Shown piece by piece: positions 23,855 to 34,000 of a DNA stretch of 64,000 bases. The notes beneath the pieces were generated by a model that did not search any database, was not told the DNA's origin, and saw nothing but the letters and a program-made list of their open reading frames with translations. This DNA is from Nematostella vectensis. Taxonomy: Eukaryota > Cnidaria > Anthozoa > Actiniaria > Edwardsiidae. How positions within the stretch are numbered: the stretch's first letter is position 1; every line of letters starts with the position of its first letter. The position numbers and the translations under genes were made by a program. The stretch is taken from assembly GCF_932526225.1 (NCBI RefSeq), contig NC_064042.1, forward strand, positions 6,813,540 to 6,877,539, written 5' to 3'.

Positions 23855-24232
23855 TCACTCAACGTAAATCCCGAACACCGTGGCAACCGCAAAAAGTGAA
23901 GTATTCCTATAGACCGCCGTAGCAGAGCCATCAGTATTAGGGTACCACAGACACCGACTTGAAATATGCAGCCCTTGGTCTTTCAAGGACCCAATTGAAA
24001 CCATCACCACTATTTTATAGCGATCCCAACTGAGGGCTTTCACTTCGTTTCTGATGGTCTCACTCATTTCTCGCGCTAGCTTGGAGCACTCTGTTGCTTC
24101 GTAGCTCATCCCTTCCAGTCGCTCTTGTAAAATAACCTTTGAAATGTTCTCGATGATGCTTGCAGAAAATCTTTTCCCTAGTTCAATATCCTGTGCGATA
24201 ACTTGTGATTTCTTTCTCTCCTCGGTCTCCAT
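23855..24232 (-). CDS. Tctex-1 family dynein light chain, intronless
   Basis: A single open frame of 125 residues. It has a charged N-terminal helix region (METEERKKSQ), two helices with Glu/Lys, and the Tctex-1 beta-strand signature: YKIVVMVSIG (about residues 75-84), DQGLHISSRCLW and NTSLFAVATVFGIYVE at the C-terminus. Length and the terminal strand fit the DYNLT/TCTEX1D group, dimeric light chains that bind dynein intermediate chains in cytoplasmic or ciliary dynein. Which subclass (DYNLT2B, DYNLT4 or DYNLT5) is not settled. The lack of introns contrasts with the neighbours and suggests a retrocopy origin, although the frame is intact. Confidence 0.85.
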   Translation of the reverse strand: METEERKKSQVIAQDIELGKRFSASIIENISKVILQERLEGMSYEATECSKLAREMSETIRNEVKALSWDRYKIVVMVSIGSLKDQGLHISSRCLWYPNTDGSATAVYRNTSLFAVATVFGIYVE

Positions 24233-27156
24233 TTTTCAGTTCTTCTTTATATCTTAATGATATTACAAGTAAGTTTGCTCTGAGCGCAGATTCTCGTAAA
24301 ACTTAAAACCATAATGATTCTCATTAATGACGTATAAATGTCTATTTACCACTAAGATTGCATTGCGATTTGATCTATTTATTGTTCGTGTTTTTTTGTT
24401 GTCTGCGCTAATTCGATGTTGAGTGTACCCTTTATATCTCGCGACAAAGCCAAGGACGTATTGCCGTAGCTAGTTCACCTATCCATTACTTTGTAAGCAA
24501 AGCTCTTAATGGCACTAGAGATAACGCTACACCACTAAAATAACTGATGGAAGAGTCTCCAAAATTGAGTGATCACTGTTGCCATCTTTTCCCCTTCGTG
24601 GTTAATTTATCATCAGGGACTAATGTTAATAGGACAAAGCAAGGTTCATGCAGCGTTGAGTTTGCACCGTACAAACACATAGACAAATCACCGACTGGGT
24701 TTTGTTAAGGGTGTCAAACGCACTTAATTAACGACTACTGGCAGGTTGTTATAAGTTTTTTTTTTCACAAAAAAACAGCGAGAACAAAACGTTTTATCAA
24801 ACAAACAGGTCACAAACACACAGACATTCACGGGAGGTCTCCTCCTCATATTGTTAAGCTGAGTGCCAAATAAAGGAAGTCCTCACAGTAGTCTCACCTT
24901 GGCGGTTTTCATATATATTTTTTTTCATTGTGCGGAAATGCGCGCGCACGCTACCCAACTCGCCCCCCCTCCCCCAGCCAATCCTGAGTACGCGCCTGCT
25001 ACTACCCAGGGTATTGGATATGGTATAACAGACCGGTTTTTGTAGCCGGTTTTATTATCTATCCAAATGTAAAACCAAACACTAAAAAGGACAAAAATCG
25101 GGGCGGCTTAATGGGGATCCCCTTTTACCTCCCTAAGGTGACCGCAGATATGAAATGTTTAGAATTTGTATAACATCGCAAGACATGGCACTCTTCTCAT
25201 ACAGAAATGTACAAACTGCTCCACATAGTTTACATAAGAACAAACAAACGAACGAACGAACGAACAAACTGTATCGCGCTGTGAAGGCATATAAGAGGAT
25301 TCTACTTTGGTGCTGAGCGGCAAAGCCTTCGTTACGCAGCCGACCCGGTTCAGCCGAACCAGAGCTACCGTTCTGTAAGCTAGTGTTCTGAATTTGCTAA
25401 AGAGCACGGGTTTCACGGGACGCTCGCGTAGAAATAAGCCGAAAAATTCTTCCCAACTTGGCTTGAAGCTGAAATGAAACTACTTCCGGTGGAAGTAAAA
25501 ATGGCAATTAACACATTGACCCCTCAACCGGCCTGTACCGGCTTTGGTAGTACCCACAACCCAAAAAATTCATAAATGCAAAATAAAATCAACAAGATGA
25601 AGATACTCAGGCATCAGTCTAGGGGATAAATGGTCTTGCAGATATGCATCCAACCAAGGTGTTGGCATCTGCTCTTAAGCCAAATAATAGCACAGGTTCT
25701 TTGACAAATCTCAAATCGAACAAGGAGAGAAAAGCAGAATCACCCCTCTCAATAAAACGCTCAAAATACCACACAAGGGAGAGAGATCAGCAAACACAGC
25801 TCAAGACACAAATAGATACCTTTATTCTGATCCTCCAGGTACATTTCCATGGCCTCAAAACACAATGTCCACTCCTTGAAGGATTGTACAACCACGAAGA
25901 CGTCTTTACGTATTGCAAAGCATTCTGGGAGATCCAGGGGAAAATTCACGAGGGGGGGGGGGGGGGGGGCAGTCAACACTCCTCTCCCCAAAGTCAGATG
26001 GTTTTTTATAAGTCTTTTCACCCTGAAGCCAAACAAATCAATTCCAGGTCATACAGACCCAGAATAGCAGTGTAAACAATTTTGGAATCAAGTTGGTTTC
26101 AGACAGCATTTAGGAGAGCTGTGGTGATTCATTAGAAAATTTTTTTCTCATCCAGGCAAAGCCAAACAAGAAAAAATCATCATGAATCCACCTTTGCTTG
26201 CAAATATCCATAAGCAAAGCACTCAATTATGCCCCAAAGACTTCATGATGTCCTGAGACACTCTCCTAATATGCTCATAGCTGTATTTTTGATGAAAAAT
26301 ACAAGCAACCATCAACTTGTGCTGGCTTCAGCACAACGACGAGCGATTAAAAGTGGGGACCGCAAAGCACTTTCAGAAAGCTTGGATACCGCTGACTAGG
26401 TGCAGCTGTGTTTGACTTTGACGGGCTGTATAAAACTCAGAATAGGGGGGGGGGAGGTATCTGTTTTCAGTCTGTTTTTTGTAAATTCGGAGCTCAAAAA
26501 TAGCCAGGAGTCAATGGGTTAAATCCTTTTGATATACGCATATATCTATCTGGGAAAACGGCGAGATAAGTAAGAAATAAAGGTCTAAGAAATACTGCTA
26601 ATCATTAGAATTTATTATTTGAAAAAAAAAAATTAAATAAAAAGCTAATTCCATGATTTGTCCATATTCTCATTCTGGTAGAAAATATAAGATTTATAAT
26701 ATTTCTAATTCTAAACACAGTTAAAGGATTTGTTTTCGATTAAAAAAATTCTTAACCGTTTATTCTAGCTTCGCACTTATGAAAATTTAATCAATTTCAG
26801 CGCCTAGAAACAACGGATCAACAAATGTTTTGATTCCATTCACAATTCGTTTTTATCACGTCGAGATGTTTGATCGTGCCTATCTATTAATCGAACGGAG
26901 AATGAAAACAGCAAAATAAGGGAAACTACCTCGAACCTTTTGAGCGGATTTGAATGATGTCAGAAATGGGACGATCCTGCCATACAGCGGTCAGTGTTGC
27001 GAAAATCTTTGTTGCGAAAATCCTCGAGAGTGCGAGCCAAACCTCTAAGTAGTTTAGACACTTTCAGCATTGGAAAAAATCTATTCTCTTCATCATATGA
27101 GAAGTGTATGTCTGTCTAGGAAAACGGCGAGATGAGTGACACATAAAAGTTAGAGC
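24233..27156. other. Intergenic region between divergent Tctex-1 genes
   Basis: Contents: a poly-T run near 24759, a C-rich repeat fragment near 24962-25000, an AACG-type microsatellite near 25245-25268, a G run of about 19 at 25951-25969, and a duplicated motif (GGAAAACGGCGAGAT) at about 26552 and 27118. ORFs of up to 143 codons around 25644-26075 run through the poly-G tract and are not credible. Confidence 0.4.
25951..25970. repeat. Poly-G tract (about 19)
   Basis: A homopolymer flanked by TTCACGA and CAGTCAACACTCC; one of about a dozen such runs in the window. Confidence 0.8.
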
Positions 27157-27708
27157 ATGAGTCACGTAAGAAAAATACTGAGACATTTCAGCGAGAGGCG
27201 ACCGAGACGACCAGCACGGACCCGAACACTATCATGGCTTCCCGAGGAGCTCTCGAGTGACGCCGACTACCTCTCAACCATACCCGAAACAGAGTTCGGT
27301 AGAGCTACTGGAAGTTTAAGCGCTAGTGGTTTTTCTTTATTGAACGGTCGCGCCCCTATCACTCAAGATGAAGAAATGGGGAGAGTTATACGAGACGTGT
27401 TGAGCTCATATTTAAAGCAATTTACCGAATACAAACACGAAATGTTCGAACGACTGTGTACGTTACTGAGTGACCTGATTAAGACTTGCGTGACAGAGTT
27501 GTGTGACGAGCCGTGTAAAGTGATCGTGAATGTGTTTATTGGTGCAATCAAGGGCCAGGGAATTGACGCCGCCACTCAGTGCACGTGGACGCCTGACTGC
27601 GATAAATTCGCGACCGCGAGTTTCCAGAACGAGACGCTGTTTGCTGTTGGTGTTGTGTTCACTGTTCGGCCTCCAGTCAATACGAGAGATAGAAAGTGTT
27701 CTGTTTAA
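27157..27708 (+). CDS. Tctex-1 domain-containing dynein light chain, intronless
   Basis: A 183-residue open frame. The first 70 residues are basic and Ser/Arg-rich (HFSERRPRRPARTRTLSW) and probably disordered. Residues about 72-172 form the Tctex-1 domain: helices around MGRVIRDVLSSYLKQ and LCTLLSDLIKTCVTEL, then PCKVIVNVFIGAIKGQGIDA, CTWTPDCDKFATASFQNETL and the terminal strand FAVGVVFTV. An N-terminal extension before a Tctex-1 domain is typical of TCTEX1D1/D4 (DYNLT5/DYNLT4). It is divergent from the related intronless gene at 24232-23855, about 2.9 kb apart. The two proteins are clearly related (IG..K.QG and LFAV..VF in both) but far from identical, so the split is old. Confidence 0.88.
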   Translation: MSHVRKILRHFSERRPRRPARTRTLSWLPEELSSDADYLSTIPETEFGRATGSLSASGFSLLNGRAPITQDEEMGRVIRDVLSSYLKQFTEYKHEMFERLCTLLSDLIKTCVTELCDEPCKVIVNVFIGAIKGQGIDAATQCTWTPDCDKFATASFQNETLFAVGVVFTVRPPVNTRDRKCSV

Positions 27709-28340
27709 AGACTTCAATCACTTCAATCACTGTTGAATTCAGTCCACCCTACAGCAAAACCGCCTGGAACCTGCCTCGTACCCAGGCCCTTACTAGCGTG
27801 ACCGGACTAAGCGCGCAGCGCCAGCGTTAAACCTTCCCATGGCTCATTGCGCTCAAATGTTTTTACTGACTTGAGTCGCCTAGGTACGAGGCAGGCCTGG
27901 GACCATTGCCAAATCATATCAATAATGTATGGATATTTTCCAAATAATAACATGTTTCAATATGTTTTAGTTTTATTCTTTTTTCAATTTCTTTTTCATT
28001 TTTTATTTTTATTTTCTAATTAAAAACTCTCACCATTTTGACAAGTACTGTATAACTTTGTTATGCACGGTGATACATGCGCACCCTTGCTCGGGTTTCA
28101 TGTAGTACGAAGCCCGCGATGTATCGCTACTGCATCAGTGCATATGAAATATGATTTGATCAGATATTTTATTCGTTCGTTTTTCTAATACTGTTTCTTT
28201 TTAAAATTGATTGGCTCCATAAGTATAGAATATTGTATAGCTATGAGACTTGGTTTATGTGGTCATCGCGCGGGTACGCTGTGTGCCACAATCCAGCCGC
28301 GCCAGCTCCCAGGCCCCAACTACACAGAGGTGCACTATCA
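27709..28340. other. 3' flank of the Tctex-1 gene
   Basis: A short imperfect inverted pair (CTGGAACCTGCCTCGTACCC near 27767 and TAGGTACGAGGCAGGCCTGG near 27881) encloses about 100 bp and may be a small hairpin element. The rest is AT-rich, then GC-rich just before the minisatellite. Confidence 0.4.
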
Positions 28341-30306
28341 TGACACGTGACCAGCCTTCTCACTCACGTGACCAGCCTTTGAAGTCAGGCCATCTAACTC
28401 ACGTGACCAGCCTTTGATGTCAGGCCATCTCACTCACGTGACCAGCCTTTGAAGTCAGGCCATCTAACTCACGTGACCAGCCTTTGTAGTCAGGCCATCT
28501 AACTCACGTGACCAGCCTTTGAAGTCAGGCCATCTCACTCACGTGACCAGCCTTCTCACGCCATCTCCCTCACGTGACCAGCCTTTGAAGTCAGGCCATC
28601 TCCCTCACGTGACCAGCCTTTGAAGTCAGGCCATCTAACTCACGTGACCAGCCTTTGAAGTCAGGCCATCTCACTTACGTGACCAGCCTTTGAAGCCAGG
28701 CCATCTCACTCACGTGACCAGCCTTCTCAGGCCATCTCCCTCACGTGACCAGCCTTCTCAGGCCATCTCCCTCACGTGACCAGCCTTTGAAGTCAGGCCA
28801 TCTCCCTCACGTGACCAGCCTTTGAAGTCAGGCCATCTCACTCACGTGACCAGCCTTTGAAGTCAGGCCATCTCACTCACGTGACCAGCCTTTGTAGTCA
28901 GGCCATCTAACTCACGCGACTAGCCTTCTCAGGCCATCTCCCTCACGTGACCAGCCTTCTCAGGCCATCTCCCTCACGTGACCAGCCTTTGAAGTCAGGC
29001 CATCTCCCTCACGTGACCAGCCTTTGAAGTCAGGCCATCTCCCTCACGTGACCAGCCTTTGAAGTCAGGCCATCTCCCTCACGTGACCAGCCTTTGAAGT
29101 CAGGCCATCTAACTCACGTGACCAGCCTTTGAAGTCAGGCCATCTCACTCACGTGACCAGCCTTTGAAGTCAGGCCATCTCACTCACGTGACCAGCCTTT
29201 GTAGTCAGGCCATCTAACTCACGCGACTAGCCTTTGAAGTCAGGCAATCTCACTCACGTGACCAGCCTTTGAAGTCAGGCCATCTAACTCACGTGACCAG
29301 CCTTTGAAGTCAGGCCATCTAACTCACGTGACCAGCCTTTGAAGTCAGGCCATCTCACTCACGTGACCAGCCTTTGTAGTCAGGCCATCTAACTCACGCG
29401 ACTAGCCTTTGAAGTCAGGCCATCTCACTCACGTGACCAGCCTTTGTAGTCAGACCATCTCACTCACGTGACCAGCCTTTGAAGTCAGGCCATCTCACTC
29501 ACGTGACCAGCCTTTGAAGTCAGGCCATCTAACTCACGTGACCAGCCTTTGAAGTCAGGCCATCTCACTCACGTGACCAGCCTTTGAAGTCAGGCCATCT
29601 CACTCACGTGACCAGCCTTTGAAGTCAGGCCATCTAACTCACGCGACCAGCCTTTGAAGTCAGGCCATCTCACTCACGTGACCAGCCTTTGTAGTCAGGC
29701 CATCTAACTCACGCGACTAGCCTTTGAAGTCAGGCCATCTAACTCACGCGACTAGCCTTTGAAGTCAGGCCATCTAACTCACGTGACCAGCCTTTGAAGT
29801 CAGGCCATCTCACTCACGTGACCAGCCTTTGAAGTCAGGCCATCTCACTCACGTGACCAGCCTTTGTAGTCAGGCCATCTAACTCACGCGACTAGCCTTT
29901 GAAGTCAGGCCATCTCACTCACGTGACCAGCCTTTGAAGTCAGGCCATCTAACTCACGTGACCAGCCTTTGAAGTCAGGCCATCTAACTCACGTGACCAG
30001 CCTTTGAAGTCAGGCCATCTAACTCACGTGACCAGCCTTTGAAGTCAGGCCATCTAACTCACGTGACCAGCCTTTGAAGTCAGGCCATCTCACTCACGTG
30101 ACCAGCCTTTGTAGTCAGGCCATCTAACTCACGCGACTAGCCTTTGAAGTCAGGCCATCTAACTCACGCGACTAGCCTTTGAAGTCAGGCCATCTCACTC
30201 ACGTGACCAGCCTTTGTAGTCAGACCATCTCACTCACGTGACCAGCCTTTGTAGTCAGGCCATCTCACTTACGTGACCAGCCTTTGAAGCCAGGCCATCC
30301 CACTAA
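28341..30306. repeat. Minisatellite of about 35 bp per unit, E-box in most units
   Basis: About 56 tandem units in 1.97 kb. The main unit is 35 bp and contains TCACGTGACCAGCCTTTG then AAGTCAGGCCATCT. Shorter units of 31 bp, with CCTTCTCAGG in the middle, occur at about 28340, 28550, 28720-28780 and 28920-28980. Most units keep the palindromic core TCACGTGA. A recurring variant reads ACGCGACTAG (about 28914, 29221, 29396, 29711, 29746, 29886, 30131 and 30166), and TTTGTAGTC often precedes it, which implies higher-order repetition. It lies between the 3' ends of a Tctex-1 gene and the glycoprotein-hormone-type receptor. No reading frame is claimed. Confidence 0.95.
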
Positions 30307-31024
30307 CGTTTTGCAATTGCATCAAGAATAAAACAATGATGTAGTCTTTTTTTGTAGACACAGTTTTAACTGTGCAGTGGGTAGTGAACTCCAAAAGTCA
30401 AAAAAACCTCATAACTCTATAATCATATGCCCTTACAATGGCAATGATGTGTCGTTTCTGGTAAATCAATTAGTCGGTACAAAATATCAAATCCAAGTCA
30501 AATAAATATAGCATTTATTAATACATTTGTCCTTCTCGTAAACATAGTTCTGCTTTTGTAGAATTCCCCATTTGATGGAGCACCTAATATTACTGAGGGA
30601 GAGGGGGTAGGGATGTTTGCGACCTTATCGGATCCCGTGCGCCAAGCGGTCAAGCCACAAACATCATCTCCCTCTCCTCCCTGAACACTTGGCAATTTGA
30701 ATGTTATTTTTAAATACACTATTAAAATCGACAATTCTTTTAACTTGAATTCCTTTCCCTAGTGCACGTCTCTTTTTTGTCAATTTATTGATCAAAAAAT
30801 CGTCATCAACTCTCTGTCATCATGTCAAACAGAATATAACCTCCGTTCTGTATATTTTCCTTTTTCTTGTCATATAATCTATTCTAACAATTCAACTCAT
30901 AAATTATCTGTAATACCTAACATTAAGTATCATGTCTAACGGAAAATACCGTTCTGTCCATTTTCCTTTTTTTCTTTTTATATATTCTACTACAATAATT
31001 CACTTCATAATTTCTCTGTTATAC
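30307..31024. other. 3' flank of the receptor gene, with local repeats
   Basis: Probably the receptor's 3' UTR; AT-rich. Units of about 110 bp starting near 30818 and 30929 are related (ATCATGTC, a CCGTTCTGT.TATTTTCC block, then TACCTAACAT.AAGT). A third, partial unit starts near 31038 inside the end of the coding sequence. Confidence 0.55.
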
Positions 31025-34000
31025 CTAACATGAAGTTATCATGACGGACGGGACATAGCCTCCATTCTGTTTTTGCCACTCATCATCCTCCACGGGGGAT
31101 TCATTGTCATTCATTTCTCCCGCGGTTTGCCTGTGGCACTCTCTGATTGGGTGCTTGGCATCTTTGCAATCACACGATATCTTAGATAGTACCGAGCCCG
31201 CGATAATTACTTCTCTAGCGGACGATCTTCGGAGTTTCAAATCCAACCGTCCATTTCTTGTTCCTGGTTTTAGCGGCTCCGTTTCTGGTGTCTCAAATGC
31301 GCAGTCTCCATTGGCTGACATGGAATCGAGGTCCGATGAGTATCGCTTTTGTTTGTCCTGACCCCCGCAAGGGAAACTGGGAATGCTTAGAAAAATACAA
31401 GAAGACCTGCTGTCTCTGGAGTTCGTCGATAGTTTTGAACGAGTGCTTCGTCTTTTACCATCCGATGGCTTTCCGTTGAACGAACTATGAGGCGATACTC
31501 TGAACGAGTTCAAACTCGATCTACTCCCTGTGTTAGCCTTAGAGGTGTTTGGTAGCGACGCCAGCTGATCTAGCAGTTTATTACTAAGTTTATCAATTCG
31601 CCTTTGGCAAAATCCAAATCTCTTGATCAAGTCCAAAACATCTAGCTGGAAGTGTTTCGTTCCCAGCGCATACAAATAAGGATTCGTAAAGGCGTTGATC
31701 GGGTAGATGAACACTAGCAAAAACTTTGACGACGGTACATTAATGACAGGGTTTCCATATATGGCGATAAGTCCAAATAAGGCGATAGGAAACCAGCACG
31801 AGAAGTTAGACAGCACGAGTAGTGCCATACGCTTGGCGACACGCCCCTCCACGCGCGCCGCGCTCGAACAACGCGCGCCTCCGAGACTACAGTACATGCG
31901 CGCGTAACAAAACAGTACACTCAGGAACGCGATGCCATTCGTGATCAACAGAAAAGTTACGTACGCCGTCGACACAGGATTCCCGACATCAAACGGAAGA
32001 CACACGGCGACCTTCTGGTACGAGCTAATCCCCACTAGGGGTAGGGTAGCGAGAGTGAGCGCAAATAGCCACCCACACGTCATCAGAGTCCCGACCTGTT
32101 TGATTGATAAGTGCATGTCGTTCTTTAGCGGATGGACTATGGTGTAATATCTCTCCAAGGTGATTATAGTCAGAGTATAGACTGCTAGTTCTGTGGATAG
32201 GATTGAGAGGAATCCCGCCGCGTTACACCCCGTCCCGAATTGCCACGCCCTCGCGTGATTCTGGTATTCACCGTACGTGCACGCGTCCGCAGTCGCGATC
32301 ATGCCAAGGTAGATCCCCATGAAGAAATTAGCCACTGCGAGATTTGACATTAGGACCCTGTACATGAGCGAGTTGCGGCGACTATTCGCGAGTACGATCA
32401 ACTGGAAGCCATTACCCAGAGTCGCGAAAATCGCGACAAGCCACGAACACGCGCGAAGCCCATCCGTACCGAGGATATCCTCGCAAGGGTTAAACGCATC
32501 CGGTTGGGGTAAGCATACTAGCACAGGGCGCGGTCCACCGAGGGTAGGCAGCTCGTTATGATACTGATTAGAGCATCTCTTTGGAGTAGGCTTCGCGAGC
32601 GTTGTATTTTTTAACACCGGGAAGCGATCTTTGAATTTGTTAAATGGGTCATCGTTGTCGAGCGTTGTTGGGGTAGCTATAGTAGTGGTTGTCAGGTCAG
32701 ATGGAAAGGGACTGGGCTCTGTGTCGTTACAGGGCGGAAGTTGAGTGAAGTTATCGAAGTTGGGTGTGGCCACGTACGGGTCGTGCTGCTTGCTGAGTAG
32801 ACAGCAATGGAAATGGTACTCCACGTTGATGTGGATGAGTTTCTCGAACGACTTAAAGGGTAACTGCCACAGGTTTATTGCCTTGCGGATGTCGAGAAAG
32901 CTTAGTGTCCTGACGCCCTTGCTTGGGAGGGAGGTGATTTTAGTCGCGTTGACGGACCTGCAGAAGAAATCGAAAAAGAAATATGAGTCCTCACATGTAA
33001 GTGGATCTCTTGATTGGAGACTGCGCATCCCTCGTCTTCTCGGATAAGGACGTTAAGCCGGAGGTCCCTTTTCTCATTGTACACCAATAACCCTGTATTG
33101 GGGGACGTAAACGAACCGCTGGGGACGCTGGCCCGTGGTACCATCTTTAGCGACAATGCTTACACACTAACCAACACTCATGATTGTAAACTGCGTGAAG
33201 CAGTCTGTATCTACACACTGACGAGTAAAGTCAGTCACATGTGAAGCGCATTTGATCATTTTGTATGTTAAAGTGCGCTATCCAATTGCCAAACATAAAA
33301 TTTAATACGATAGCTCGGTGATGCGCACTTGGCTTTTCAGAGAAGAAAATTAGGATTAAGCCTCAGGTCAGGTCAACGTTTTTGAGGGGGAAACAAAGGT
33401 CTCTGCATATGGGAACTGTGAGGTTTTCGCCTTCCTTATATGGCGTGTGCTCTTGTCGTGTCTTCAAGTGCGAAGGCATGACAATCCAAATGTAAACAGA
33501 AAAGTGTTGGCAACAAATATCTCATTCGAAATAATATGGATGGGGATACTGGGTACTTACAGGCGTAGCAGCGAAATGCCCTCAAATGCGTCTTCATCAA
33601 GGTATTCAAGAGGAGTGTTAGTCAGATATCTGAAATTACAGGACAAGTCAGTCATTCACGCGTTTCTGCACAGGTGGAGGGGATGTCTATGTTTTCTATT
33701 CAAGCGCTTACAAAATAGGAGCTGAGGGGAGCACTCCGTTCTTCACTGTAGTGTGCGCGGCTCCTTCCCCATTCTTTACAATCGTGTCCCCAGAATCCTT
33801 CTTATTTCTGCCCATGGGTCGACAAACGGGCCCTGGGGACGAGATTGCGTTCTTTACCGCTGTGGGTGTGGTCTCTTTTCCTTCTACCGTTGTTCGCGCG
33901 GTTCTTCCTCCGTTCCCACGCTGTGGGCGCGCGCTCGCTTTCCCCCCAATCTTCCCTTCTCATGCTCCCCTTCTCGCTTGCTACACAGGCTAAAGAGAAT

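Noticed and set aside
25644-26075. 143-codon plus-strand ORF and overlapping 91-codon minus ORF
   Set aside because: Both run through a poly-G tract giving Gly or Pro runs, and lack family features or splice context.
28341-30306. CRISPR-like array
   Set aside because: The whole unit including the would-be spacer is repeated; there are no unique spacers, and the genome is an intron-bearing animal. It is a minisatellite.
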